The notes: generated by a model from the letters alone, not told the origin. A stretch of DNA of 64,000 bases from Phycicoccus endophyticus (GCF_011326735.1 NZ_JAANCN010000002.1:248001-312000), one strand, 5' to 3'; positions 33,869-42,311 are shown, counted from the stretch's first letter. Made by a program: numbers and translations.

Positions 33869-34050
33869 GTGACCTATTGGTCACTCCAGCGACAACGACG
33901 CGGGGCCACACGTACCTGACGTGACCTATTGGTCACTCCAGCGACAGCGACGCGCGAGCAGACGTACCTGACGTGACCTATTGGTCACTCCAGCGACAGC
34001 GACGCGGGGCCACACGTACCTGACGTGACCTATTGGTCGATTGGGGGACG
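33869..34050. repeat. Palindromic repeat array 2, right part (four units, 52-bp period)
   Basis: Four cores GTGACCTATTGGTCAC or its terminal variant start at 33869, 33921, 33973 and 34025, with exact 52-bp steps. All have TATT centres. The spacers are near-identical (GCGACAACGACGCGGGG-like, with the third slightly diverged as GCGACGCGCGAGCA). The last unit changes to the terminal form GGTCGATTGGGG and overlaps the 3' end of the amidotransferase gene, whose stop codon lies in the core. Spacer identity and palindromic units exclude a CRISPR array. Confidence 0.9.
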
Positions 34051-34773
34051 GAGGGTGGGGCGGCCGGGGTGGCGCACCACCGCGAGGAACCCCTCGAGCA
34101 GCAGCCGGGCGGCGGATGCGGAGGCCGGCTCGGCTGCCTGGGCGCCCGCCCGGAGCGCCGCGAGGTCGACACCCTCGTCGGCCAGCCGCGCGGGGTCCCA
34201 GCGGTCGAGGCGCTCGGCGCCCACCTCGGGGTGGAACTGGACCCCCCAGGCGCGCTCCCCGACGCGGAACGCCTGGTGCTGGCAGGTGTCCGACGCCGCG
34301 AGGTGGACCGCCCCGGGCGGCAGCGTGGCCACCTCGTCGCGGTGGTTCTCGATGGCGGGGAACGTGCGGGGCAGGCCGCCGAGCACCGGGTCGGCGTCGC
34401 TCGGGGGAAGCCGGCGCACCGTCACCGAGCCCCGTTCCGGCCGACCGGAGTCCGCGAGCACCCGCCCGCCCGTCACCTGTGCGAGCAGCTGCGCCCCCAG
34501 GCAGATGCCGAGCAGCGGCACCCCGTCGCGCACCGCCGCGGCGCACAGGGCGCGCTCGCGCGGCAGCCAGGGCGCTCGCTCGTCGGCATCGGGCATGAAG
34601 CCCCCGCCGAGGAGGACCACCCCGGCGTGCCCGTCGGGGTCGGTCGGGACGTCGGCGCCGTCGACGAGGTCGAGGCGCACACCGGCCTCGGCACACCAGC
34701 CGGCGAACCGACCCGGCCCGCTGCCCGGGTCGTTGCGGACGACGAGCAGCGCCGGGCTGCCCGCGTCAGCCAC
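34030..34773 (-). CDS. Class I glutamine amidotransferase-like protein
   Basis: A 247-residue stand-alone glutaminase domain. The nucleophile is Cys91 in LLGICLGAQLLAQ; His181 and Glu183 in WGVQFHPEV complete the triad, and GGGFMPD forms the oxyanion region. Stand-alone members are often annotated as GMP synthase-like or as gamma-glutamyl-peptide hydrolases; the acceptor substrate is unknown. The start is GTG 34773, overlapping the antiporter stop by 8 bases. The C-terminal P-P-I-D-Q-stop is encoded by the terminal palindrome of the repeat array, so the natural C-terminus may have been altered by it. Confidence 0.9.
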   Translation of the reverse strand: MADAGSPALLVVRNDPGSGPGRFAGWCAEAGVRLDLVDGADVPTDPDGHAGVVLLGGGFMPDADERAPWLPRERALCAAAVRDGVPLLGICLGAQLLAQVTGGRVLADSGRPERGSVTVRRLPPSDADPVLGGLPRTFPAIENHRDEVATLPPGAVHLAASDTCQHQAFRVGERAWGVQFHPEVGAERLDRWDPARLADEGVDLAALRAGAQAAEPASASAARLLLEGFLAVVRHPGRPTLRPPIDQ

Positions 34774-36088
34774 GCGCGCCCTCCGCCCGGGCGAGCCGCT
34801 CCGCCCGAGCCGCGCGGCGGCCGTCGAGCCAGCGCATCGTCGGCGTCGCCAGCACCCCGTGGACCAGCACCGACACGGCGATGGTGAACCCGACCGTCGA
34901 CCACATCCACCGCTCCTCGGTGAAGCTCGCCGTCCCGGCGGCGAACGCCAGGTAGTACAGCGAGCCCACGCCGCGCACCCCGAAGAAGCCGACGACGAGC
35001 CGCTCGCGTCGGTCCAGACCGACCGTGCGGGTGCTGCGGTGGTGCCCGGCGAACGCCAGGTAGCCCGCCAGCGGCCGCACGACGAGGACGAGCGCCACCC
35101 CGACGAGGACGCCGCGCCAGTCGAGGTTCGCGAGCAGGCCGGTGGTGAAGGAGAACCCGAGGCCGAGCAGGACGACGAGGGTGAGCAGCATCTCGAGCCG
35201 CTGGACCACCTCGTGCATGTGCCGGTGGTACTCGTCGCGGCGCTCGACCGAACGCAGCGTCACCGCGCAGGCGAACACGGCGAGGAACCCGTAGCCGTGG
35301 ACGACCTCGGCCGCGCCGTAGGCGAGCAGCAGCGCCGAGAGGGCGAGCAGCGGCTGGCCCACCTCGGCGAGCCGGAGCGAGGGCGACGGCGCGCGGAAGG
35401 CGAGCCGCGCGAGCAGCCACCCCAGCGCCGCCCCGACGAGGACCCCGAGGACCACCTTGCCGACCAGCTCCCAGCCCACCCAGCGCAGCACGCCGCCGGC
35501 CGGTGCGCCGGTGGCGAGGAAGACCGCACCCCAGACGAACGGGAAGGCCAGCCCGTCGTTGAGCCCGGCCTCGCTCGTCAGGGCGAACCGGACCTCGTCG
35601 TCCTCGTCGACCTCCTCCCCGCCCTCGAGGGTCGGGCCGGTCACCTGTACGTCGGAGGCCAGCACCGGGTCGGTGGGCGCGAGCACCGCCCCGAGGAGCA
35701 GCGCAGCCGGCGCGGCCACGCCGAGCGGCCCCCACGCGAGCAGGGCGGTCCCGCCGATCGTCAGGGGCATCGCGACCCCGAGCAGCCGCCAGGTCGTCGA
35801 CCACGACGCCCACGAGGCGAGCAGCCGCGGGCGCAGCGGCCGGTCGAGCGCGAGGCCCACGCCCATGAGCGCCACGAGGACGGTGACCTCGGTGAGGTGC
35901 TCGACCCAGGGCCGCAGCGCGACCGGGTCGACGAGCACGTCCCCGCTCACCGGGAGCAGGCCGACGAGCAGCCCGACGGCGATCAGGACGATGGGCGCCG
36001 ACAGCGCCCACCGGTGCAGCAGCTGGGGCAGCACGGCGGCGAGGAGGAGGGCCCCGCCGAGCAGGGCGTACACGAGCGCAGAGCTCAC
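34766..36088 (-). CDS. CPA1-type Na+/H+ antiporter
   Basis: A 440-residue cation:proton antiporter with about twelve transmembrane helices. The family ion-binding region shows AAPAALLLGAVLAPTDPVLASDVQ and LTSEAGLNDGLAFPFVWGAVF, the latter matching the N-D motif of CPA1/NhaP exchangers. GFFGVRGVGSLYYLAFAAG is the conserved late helix. It exports Na+ or K+ in exchange for H+ for pH and salt balance. The GTG at 36088 removes an unsupported 66-residue upstream extension. It overlaps the amidotransferase gene at its 3' end. Confidence 0.92.
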   Translation of the reverse strand: MSSALVYALLGGALLLAAVLPQLLHRWALSAPIVLIAVGLLVGLLPVSGDVLVDPVALRPWVEHLTEVTVLVALMGVGLALDRPLRPRLLASWASWSTTWRLLGVAMPLTIGGTALLAWGPLGVAAPAALLLGAVLAPTDPVLASDVQVTGPTLEGGEEVDEDDEVRFALTSEAGLNDGLAFPFVWGAVFLATGAPAGGVLRWVGWELVGKVVLGVLVGAALGWLLARLAFRAPSPSLRLAEVGQPLLALSALLLAYGAAEVVHGYGFLAVFACAVTLRSVERRDEYHRHMHEVVQRLEMLLTLVVLLGLGFSFTTGLLANLDWRGVLVGVALVLVVRPLAGYLAFAGHHRSTRTVGLDRRERLVVGFFGVRGVGSLYYLAFAAGTASFTEERWMWSTVGFTIAVSVLVHGVLATPTMRWLDGRRAARAERLARAEGARG

Positions 36089-36221
36089 GGGCGGGCAGCC
36101 CCCCGGCCATCGATGGCACCGCGGGGGTCGGCCCCGTGAGAACGGCTGCGGCCCGGCGTGGTCATGTCCGCAGGGTACGGCGGTGGCGGACGCCGGCCGG
36201 CGCTGAGGTACCTTCCGATGT

Positions 36222-37349
36222 GTGTCGGGAGAGACGTGGGCCTGGGTGGCCGTGGCGGTCGCCCTGCTCGTCGCCCTCGGTGGCACCTACCTGGTGCTCT
36301 CGGCCCGCGAGCCCGAGGAGCAGCCCGGGGGTGGGCGCCCGAACCGGGGCGCGTTCCGCCCCGACGGCTCCGAGGAGCCCCCGCCGCGCAAGCGGGTCGC
36401 GGTCGTGGTCAACCCGACGAAGTTCGAGGACCTCGCCGCGGTGCGCGCCTCGCTCGCCCGGGTGTGCGACCAGCACGGCTGGGCCGAGCCCGAGCTGCTC
36501 GAGACCACCGAGCACGACGTCGGCTTCGGGCAGACCCGGCGGGCCCTCGAGGACGGCGTCGACCTCGTCTGCGCGCTCGGCGGGGACGGCACCGTCCGGG
36601 CCGTGGCCCAGGAGATGGTCGGCAGCGGCGTGCCGCTCGGGCTCCTCCCGGGAGGCACGGGCAACCTGCTCGCCCGCAACCTCGAGACGCCGGTCGACGA
36701 CCTCGCGCGGGCGATGACGGTCGCCCTCACCGGGCGCAACCGGCACGTCGACGCCGCGTGGCTCACCCTCGACCCCGACGACCTCGAGCCCGAGGGCCAC
36801 ACCGGGGAGGGGTCCACCGCCGGGCCGAGCCGGCACGCCTTCTTCGTCATGGCCGGGCTCGGGCTCGACGCCGCGATCATGGGCTCGACCTCCGAGCAGC
36901 TGAAGTCGCGCATCGGCTGGGGGGCCTACGTCCCGGCCGGCCTGCGGCACATGCTCACCGAGCGGTTCCGGGTGACCCTGAGCATCGACGGCGGCCCCGA
37001 GAGCACCGAACGGGCGCGGATGGTCGTCATCGGCAACTGCGGGAAGATCACCGGCGGGATCGACCTGCTGCCCGACGCCGAGCCCGACGACGGCACGCTC
37101 GACGTCATCGTCCTCGCGCCCCGAGGGGTCGCGGCATGGGCCTCGGTCGCGGCGCGGGTCATCACCCGCAGCGACCGCACGAACGCCAACCTCTCCCGGC
37201 ACCGCTGCCAGTCGGCCACCGTGGCCGTCGACGAGCCGCAGCGGGTCCAGGTCGACGGCGACGTCGTCGGCGAGGCCTCCAAGGTCACCGTCGAGGTCCA
37301 GCCGAGGGTCCTCATCGTGCGCACCGGGAACGGGCGCACCGGCGGCTGA
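36222..37349 (+). CDS. Diacylglycerol kinase family lipid kinase
   Basis: A 375-residue protein with one N-terminal membrane helix (about 7-27), a proline-rich linker and a diacylglycerol-kinase catalytic domain: VVVNPTKFEDL, LVCALGGDGTVRAVAQ (GGDGT about 120-124) and LLPGGTGNLLARNL. The C-terminal half has GNCGKITGGIDLLPDAEPDDGTLDV. It phosphorylates a lipid such as diacylglycerol, or a related lipid, at the membrane. The start is GTG 36222; an ATG 4 bp upstream is out of frame. It is divergent from the antiporter over about 130 bp. Confidence 0.92.
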   Translation: MSGETWAWVAVAVALLVALGGTYLVLSAREPEEQPGGGRPNRGAFRPDGSEEPPPRKRVAVVVNPTKFEDLAAVRASLARVCDQHGWAEPELLETTEHDVGFGQTRRALEDGVDLVCALGGDGTVRAVAQEMVGSGVPLGLLPGGTGNLLARNLETPVDDLARAMTVALTGRNRHVDAAWLTLDPDDLEPEGHTGEGSTAGPSRHAFFVMAGLGLDAAIMGSTSEQLKSRIGWGAYVPAGLRHMLTERFRVTLSIDGGPESTERARMVVIGNCGKITGGIDLLPDAEPDDGTLDVIVLAPRGVAAWASVAARVITRSDRTNANLSRHRCQSATVAVDEPQRVQVDGDVVGEASKVTVEVQPRVLIVRTGNGRTGG

Positions 37350-37411
37350 GCGCCGGCCCCGGGCCGGACCGTCCACCCACGGGGGGGTGCGACCTCGGAC
37401 GCGCGCGGTCC

Positions 37412-38173
37412 TCAGCCGGCCGCGTGCTCCTCGACGAAGGCGACCACCAGAGCGCAGACGACCTCCGGGTGCTCCTCGAGCAGCGCGTGGGTCGCCTCGG
37501 GCACGAGGTGGAGGTACCCGTCGGGGAGCGCCGCGGCGATGAGGGCGCTGTGCTCGGGGCGGACGGCGTCGTGCTCCCCGGCGAGGACGAGCGTCGGCGC
37601 CCGCACCGTGCGCAGGCTCGCGGGCGTGACCCGCGGGTGGTCCCGCCACAGCCGCCGCAGCTTGTCGAGGACGATGTCACCGTGGGCCGGCCCGTCCGGG
37701 GAGAGCGCGGCGTGCAGCTCCCGGTCGGGGTCGGGCATGCCGTCCGGCGCGGTCCCCGCGAGGGCGAGGGCGGCGTCGAGCTCCTCGGGCTCCACGGCGA
37801 AGCCGGAGGGGTCGAGGTTCCCGCTGACCGAGACCAGCGAGCGCACCCGCCGCGGATGGTCGCGCGCGAGGAGGAGGCCGATGACGGCGCCGTCGCTGTA
37901 GCCGACGACGTGCGCCGAGTCGAGCCCGAGGAGGTCGAGGTAGGCGAGGGCCTGCTCGACCCCGCGCGCGTAGGAGTACTCCCCGGGCACGTCGGGCGAG
38001 CGGCCGTGCCCCGGACGCTCGAAGGCGTGCACGGCCCGGGAGTGCGCCAGCGCGCGCCCCACGGGCCGCAGCGACTCCAGGGTCATGAAGCCGCCGTGCA
38101 GCAGCACGACCGGCTCCCCCGCGCCCGTCGACTCCGACCACACCCGGTCTCCGGCGAGGTCGAGGTAGGGCAC
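37412..38173 (-). CDS. Alpha/beta-fold hydrolase
   Basis: A 253-residue hydrolase. The oxyanion loop is LLHGGFMT, the nucleophile elbow is GYSDG with Ser93, Asp lies in VLAGEHDAVRPEH and His in PEATHALLEEHP. Cap sequences are short. No substrate is indicated. The reading direction is shared with the siderophore importer upstream (65 bp), but there is no overlap, so co-transcription is uncertain. Start ATG 38173 gives the normal family length. Confidence 0.9.
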   Translation of the reverse strand: MPYLDLAGDRVWSESTGAGEPVVLLHGGFMTLESLRPVGRALAHSRAVHAFERPGHGRSPDVPGEYSYARGVEQALAYLDLLGLDSAHVVGYSDGAVIGLLLARDHPRRVRSLVSVSGNLDPSGFAVEPEELDAALALAGTAPDGMPDPDRELHAALSPDGPAHGDIVLDKLRRLWRDHPRVTPASLRTVRAPTLVLAGEHDAVRPEHSALIAAALPDGYLHLVPEATHALLEEHPEVVCALVVAFVEEHAAG

Positions 38174-38237
38174 GGTGTTCTCCGGGGGCGGGTCGGCCGG
38201 TGCTGCGCCGGACGGCCCGGCGCAGCACCGGGGAGGG

Positions 38238-39263
38238 TCAGGACGAGGCGACCGGGTGCGCGTCGCGGAGGATGCGCGCGAGCTCGGTCATGTGGTCGGC
38301 CTGCGAGGCGTAGTCGAGCGCCTCACCGTTCCACGTGTACACCTGGCCGGCCTGCAGGGCCGGGTGGGAGGCGAACGTGGCCTGGTCCTTCAGCTGCTCC
38401 TCCTGGTAGCCCTCGACGTTGACGAGCAACACGTCGCCGGTCATCATCCGCGAGGCGTTCTCCCACGAGTAGATGTCCCAGTAGTAGTCGCCGTCCGGGC
38501 GCAGGTCGGTGAAGTCGACCCCGTAGGTGCTGTAGAGCTGGGTCTCCGGCTCGTCGGCCGGCTTGACGAGGTAGATGCCGTCGGCGTCGGCGTACATCTG
38601 GGTGACCTCCAGGCCCGAGGACGTGGCGGCGGCCTCCAGCTCCTCGCCGGCGGCGTCGAACTCGGCCTTGGCGCTCGCGATGGTGTCCTCGGAGACACCG
38701 AGCGCCGTGGCCAGGGAGTTGAAGCTGTCGATGACGTCCGCCCCGGCCCCGCCGACCTCGATGGCGACGACGGGGGCGATCTGCTCGAGCTGCGTCTGCT
38801 GCTCGACGTCGGCGAACCCGTACAGCGGCCCCTCGAGGTCGAGGGTGCCCTTGCGGTCGGTGGGGTAGATGCCGGTGACGATGAGGTCGGGCTCGGCCGC
38901 GGCGAGCGCCTCGAGGTCGATCTCGCCGTAGGAGTTGCCGACGACGGTGGCCGCGGAGGTGTCGTAGTCGGCGAGCCGGGGGTCGGAGTCGACGTCGACC
39001 CGGCCGAAGAGCGCGACCGGCTCCAGGCCGTAGGCGTACATCCCGATCGCGTAGTCGGTGAAGCTCGCGATCCGCGTCGGCTGCGCGTCGAGCGTCACCT
39101 CCTCGCCGCGGTCGTCGGTGTAGGTCCACTGACCGTCGGCGGAGGAGCTCGCCGGGTCGGCGGCGTCGGAGGCGCCGGAGGAGCAGGCGGCGACGGCGCC
39201 GAGGAGGACGACGGCGGCCAGGAGCGAGAGAAGGCGCCGGAGGGCGCGGGGCGTGCGATCCAT
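38238..39263 (-). CDS. Ferric-siderophore-binding lipoprotein (system II)
   Basis: A 341-residue iron-complex-binding protein. Signal peptide with lipobox AVAAC, Cys27. After an acidic linker come QWTYTDDRGEEVTLDAQPTRI and IDLEALAAAEPDLIVTGIY, as in FepB/FhuD-type proteins. It has its own iron box 6 bp upstream of the ATG at 39263. It lies downstream of the ATPase and permease genes of system II (48-bp gap) rather than upstream as in system I. It differs markedly from the system I binding protein, suggesting a different siderophore. Confidence 0.93.
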   Translation of the reverse strand: MDRTPRALRRLLSLLAAVVLLGAVAACSSGASDAADPASSSADGQWTYTDDRGEEVTLDAQPTRIASFTDYAIGMYAYGLEPVALFGRVDVDSDPRLADYDTSAATVVGNSYGEIDLEALAAAEPDLIVTGIYPTDRKGTLDLEGPLYGFADVEQQTQLEQIAPVVAIEVGGAGADVIDSFNSLATALGVSEDTIASAKAEFDAAGEELEAAATSSGLEVTQMYADADGIYLVKPADEPETQLYSTYGVDFTDLRPDGDYYWDIYSWENASRMMTGDVLLVNVEGYQEEQLKDQATFASHPALQAGQVYTWNGEALDYASQADHMTELARILRDAHPVASS

Positions 39264-39268
39264 GGCAG

Positions 39269-39287
39269 TGAGGTTAGCCTAACCTCA
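39269..39287. promoter_or_regulatory. DtxR/IdeR iron box of the system II binding protein
   Basis: TGAGGTTAGCCTAACCTCA is a perfect 19-bp palindrome around a central base, matching the pattern at 17 of 19 positions. On the minus strand it includes a -10-like TAGGCT. Its edge lies 6 bp from the ATG, implying a very short or absent leader and direct occlusion of the promoter by repressor. Confidence 0.92.
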
Positions 39288-39311
39288 GTGCACGTCGTGC
39301 CCGACCCCCCG

Positions 39312-40148
39312 TCACCGGGACGGGGCCGGGTGCTCGGCGTCGAGCGGGACCACGAGGGGGGTGCCGCTCGCCGGGTCGGGCACGACGAGCGCGTCCAGCC
39401 CGAAGGCCGAGCGCAGGGTCTCGGGGGTGAGCACGTCCCACGGTCGCCCGTCGGCCACGACCCGCCCCTCGCCGAGGACGACGAGCCGGTCGGAGTAGCG
39501 CGCCGCGAGGGTCAGGTCGTGCAGCACCATGACGACGGTCGTGCCGCGCTCGGCGTTGACCGCGCGCACGAGACGCAGCAGGTCGACCTGGTGGGCGAGG
39601 TCGAGGAAGGTCGTCGGCTCGTCGAGGAGGACGACGGGAGCCTGCTGGGCGAGGACGAGCGCGATCCACGCGCGCTGGAGCTGGCCCCCCGAGAGGGCCG
39701 CGGCGTCGCGGTCGGCGATGTCGGTGAGCCGGGTCGCCGCGAGCGCGGCGTCCACCGCCTCCGCGTCGGCGGCGCTCCACGGCCGCAGCAGGCTCTGGTG
39801 GGGGTGGCGGCCGCGGGAGACGAGGTCGCGCACGGTGGTCGCGGCGGGGGTCACCGGCTTCTGCGGCAGGATCGCGAGCTGCCGGGCGACCTCGCGGGTC
39901 CGCAGCTCGCGCAGCGGGCGGCCGCGCAGGCTGACGCTGCCGGCGCGTGGCGTCAGCAGCCGGCCGAAGGCCCGCAGCAGGGTCGACTTGCCGCTGCCGT
40001 TGGCGCCCACGAGGGTGGTGACCTCCCCCTCGGCGACCGACACCGAGAGGCCCTCGAAGACCGTCGCACTGTCGTAGGCGAGGGTGACGTCGTGGACCGC
40101 GAGCGCGGTCGGCGCCGTCGTGCGGGCGTGTGCCTGGGTCGTCGTCAC
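39312..40148 (-). CDS. Ferric-siderophore ABC importer, ATPase (system II)
   Basis: A 278-residue FepC-type ATPase: Walker A GANGSGKST (48-56), LSGGQLQR (152-159), Walker B PVVLLDEPTTFLDLAHQ and switch His in MVLHDLTLAARYSDR. The GTG at 40148 overlaps the permease stop by 4 bases. It follows the two permease genes, with the binding-protein gene next. Similar in length and order of motifs to the system I ATPase, consistent with paralogy. Confidence 0.95.
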   Translation of the reverse strand: MTTTQAHARTTAPTALAVHDVTLAYDSATVFEGLSVSVAEGEVTTLVGANGSGKSTLLRAFGRLLTPRAGSVSLRGRPLRELRTREVARQLAILPQKPVTPAATTVRDLVSRGRHPHQSLLRPWSAADAEAVDAALAATRLTDIADRDAAALSGGQLQRAWIALVLAQQAPVVLLDEPTTFLDLAHQVDLLRLVRAVNAERGTTVVMVLHDLTLAARYSDRLVVLGEGRVVADGRPWDVLTPETLRSAFGLDALVVPDPASGTPLVVPLDAEHPAPSR

Positions 40149-41215
40149 GACACCGTCTCCCGTTCCTTGAGCCGAGTGAGCAACCAGATGAGGTAGGGGG
40201 CGCCGACGACCGCCGTCACGATGCCGACCGGGAGCTGCCCCGGCAGCACGGTGCGGCTCGCGGCGTCCGCGCCGGCGACGACGAGCGCCCCGACGAAGGC
40301 CGAGGCCAGCAGCGGTGGGCGGGCGGTGGCCGCGAGCCGCTGGGCGACCTGCGGCGCGAGGAACGCGACGAACTCCACGGGGCCGCTCGCCGAGACCGCC
40401 GCCGCGGTGAGCAGCACGGCGCACCCGAGCACGAGCAGCCGGTGGCGCTGGACGGCCACCCCGAGCCCGGAGGTGACGTCGTCGCCGAGCTGGCTGACCT
40501 CGAGGTCGCGCGACTGCGCGAGGGCCACGGGGGTGACGAGGAGGACGACGACCAGGAGGGGCCGGACGCTGGACCACGACATCCCCGAGAGGCTGCCGAC
40601 GAGCCACTGCGCGGCGTTGGCGGCCTCGGTGATCTGCGCGCGGGCCACGAGGTAGCTCGTGACCCCCGACAGTGTCGCGGTGGCGCCGATGCCGATGAGG
40701 ATGATCCGGAAGCTGTCGATGCCGCCACGCCAGGCGAGCCCGTAGACGACGAGCGCGGTGAGCAGCGCCCCGACCGCGGCCGCGGCGGGCATCCCGAGCG
40801 ACAGGGTGCCCGCGGCCACCTGGTAGGTGCCACCGGCGAGGACGATGGCCATGACCGCCCCGAGGCTGGCGCCCGAGGTCACGCCGATGATGTCCGGCGT
40901 GGCGAGGGGGTTGCGCGCGAACGTCTGGGTCAGGGCCCCGGCGAGGCCGAGGGCCGTGCCGACGAGCAGGGCCCCGAGGACCCGCGGCAGCCGCAGCCCG
41001 ACGACGATGAGGTGCTCGCCCGGGCTGCCCCCGCCGAGGAGGGTGCGCACGGCGTCCCCGGCCGTCAGCGAGGAGGAGCCGGCGGCGAGCCCGACGACAC
41101 CGACGGCCAGGGCCGCGAGGAGGCAGCCCACGGTGACGAACACGACGCGGCGGCGAGGCGGACGCCCGGGCACGCGGCGCCACGGGCGGGCGGCGACCGC
41201 CGAGGGAGCGCTCAC
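40145..41215 (-). CDS. Ferric-siderophore ABC importer, permease (system II, second subunit)
   Basis: A 356-residue FecCD/BtuC-type permease with about nine to ten helices. RLPRVLGALLVGTALGLAGALTQTFARNPLATP and IIGVTSGASLGAVMAIVLAGG are family motifs; GPVEFVAFLAPQVAQRL is the ATPase-contact segment. The GTG at 41215 overlaps the previous stop by 4 bases. It pairs with the next permease. Confidence 0.94.
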   Translation of the reverse strand: MSAPSAVAARPWRRVPGRPPRRRVVFVTVGCLLAALAVGVVGLAAGSSSLTAGDAVRTLLGGGSPGEHLIVVGLRLPRVLGALLVGTALGLAGALTQTFARNPLATPDIIGVTSGASLGAVMAIVLAGGTYQVAAGTLSLGMPAAAAVGALLTALVVYGLAWRGGIDSFRIILIGIGATATLSGVTSYLVARAQITEAANAAQWLVGSLSGMSWSSVRPLLVVVLLVTPVALAQSRDLEVSQLGDDVTSGLGVAVQRHRLLVLGCAVLLTAAAVSASGPVEFVAFLAPQVAQRLAATARPPLLASAFVGALVVAGADAASRTVLPGQLPVGIVTAVVGAPYLIWLLTRLKERETVS

Positions 41216-42222
41216 AGCGCCGTCATCCTCGTCCGGCGCACGATGAGGACGAAGGCGAGCCCGCCGAGCACGGAGAGGACGACGCCGACGGACACCTCCG
41301 AGGTCGCGCCCCCGACGAGCCGTCCGACGACGTCGCAGCCGAGCAGCACCGTGGCGCCGACGAGCCCGGAGGCCGGCAGCAGCCAGGCGTGTCCGCCGCC
41401 GACGAGGCGCCGGGCCACGTGGGGGGCGGTGAGGCCGACGAAGCCGATGGGACCGGTGAGCGCGACGGCGCTGGCGGTGAGCAGCGTGATCGCGGCGAGC
41501 CCGGCGAGGCGCGCCCGCAACAGGTGCTGGCCGAGGCTGGCGGCCAGGTCGGCACCGAGCGCGAGCGCGTCGAGGGTACGGGTGTGCGCGGCGGCGACGA
41601 GCAGCCCGGCTGCGGCGAGGAGGACGACGACGCCGACACCGTGCAGCGAGCGGCCGGAGAGCGAGCCGACCACCCAGATCCGGTAGGCGGCGAGGCTCGT
41701 CTCGTCGGCCAGCACGAGCGCGGAGGTGAACGCCGTGACGAACGCCGAGACGGCCGTGCCGGCGATGGCCAGGGGGACCGGGCTGGAGAGCCCGCGCCCC
41801 AGGGCGGCGACGGTGAAGACCGCGACGCTGGCCACGAGGGCGCCGAGCAGGGCGAGCCAGACGGTGGCGAGCACCGAGAGGCTGCCGAGGAGGGTGACCC
41901 CGAGGACGACCGCGAGGCTCGCCCCGGCGGTGACCCCGAAGATGCCGGGGTCCGCGAGCGGGTTGCGGGTCTGTCCCTGCATCACCGCGCCGGCGACGCC
42001 GAGGCAGAGGCCGACGAGCAGACCGAGCACCGTGCGCGGGACGCGCGAGCCCCAGACGACGGCGCCGACGTCCTCGCCCGGGTGCACGAGGGCGGTGAGC
42101 ACGACGCCGGGGTCGAGGTGGTTGCTCCCGAGGAGGATGCTCACCGCGGCGGCGGACAGGGCGGTGACGACGAGCCCGAGCACCGCGGCCGCACGGCGGG
42201 CGGCGAGGGCTCGAGCGGGCAC
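41212..42222 (-). CDS. Ferric-siderophore ABC importer, permease (system II, first subunit)
   Basis: A 336-residue FecCD/BtuC-type permease with about ten helices. SRVPRTVLGLLVGLCLGVAGAVMQ and RNPLADPGIFGVTAGASLAVV are the family signature, and GPIGFVGLTAPHVARRLVG matches the corresponding part of system I. The start is GTG 42222, whose first base is shared with the iron box at 42222-42240. With a -10-like TAGGCT at 42235-42230 the message is probably leaderless. It begins a four-gene cluster (two permeases, ATPase, binding protein). Confidence 0.94.
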   Translation of the reverse strand: MPARALAARRAAAVLGLVVTALSAAAVSILLGSNHLDPGVVLTALVHPGEDVGAVVWGSRVPRTVLGLLVGLCLGVAGAVMQGQTRNPLADPGIFGVTAGASLAVVLGVTLLGSLSVLATVWLALLGALVASVAVFTVAALGRGLSSPVPLAIAGTAVSAFVTAFTSALVLADETSLAAYRIWVVGSLSGRSLHGVGVVVLLAAAGLLVAAAHTRTLDALALGADLAASLGQHLLRARLAGLAAITLLTASAVALTGPIGFVGLTAPHVARRLVGGGHAWLLPASGLVGATVLLGCDVVGRLVGGATSEVSVGVVLSVLGGLAFVLIVRRTRMTAL

Positions 42223-42240
42223 GAAGTTAGCCTAGCCTTA
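42222..42240. promoter_or_regulatory. DtxR/IdeR iron box of siderophore operon II
   Basis: CGAAGTTAGCCTAGCCTTA matches the pattern at 15 of 19 positions. It abuts and shares one base with the permease start codon. On the minus strand it includes TAGGCT as a possible -10, so the promoter and operator coincide. Confidence 0.8.
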
Positions 42241-42280
42241 CCCCGTAGGCGTCGATCACCGGTCCCGCTCCGGCCCGCGT

Positions 42281-42295
42281 CCGGGCGTTGCCCGG
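42281..42295 (-). terminator. Possible hairpin downstream of zwf
   Basis: CCGGGC and GCCCGG form a 6-bp stem with a 3-base loop, 17 bp past the zwf stop. There is no T tract. It may separate zwf from siderophore operon II, which reads in the same direction. Confidence 0.35.
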
Positions 42296-42311
42296 GCCCG
42301 CGCCGGTGGGG

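Larger units (their letters stand above)
33172..34050. mobile_element. Putative composite repeat element carrying a TmrB-like gene
   Basis: An 879-bp segment bounded by imperfect 26-bp inverted repeats (33172-33197 and 34025-34050, 23 of 26 matches). Inside are seven 52-bp-spaced palindromes, three left and four right of a single gene (33291-33821). The gene splits what would otherwise be one spacer: the spacer's left part stays at 33302-33310 and its right part at 33855-33868. No transposase or integrase is present and no target-site duplication was recognised, so mobility is inferred from structure and from the gene-free sister array at 19112-19270. Confidence 0.4.

Noticed and set aside
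33172-34050. CRISPR array
   Set aside because: The sequence between palindromes is nearly the same in each unit rather than unique, the units themselves are palindromic, and no cas gene is nearby.
37353-37367. Terminator hairpin after the diacylglycerol kinase gene
   Set aside because: The stem is only 6 bp with a 3-base loop and is a chance-level palindrome in sequence of this GC content.
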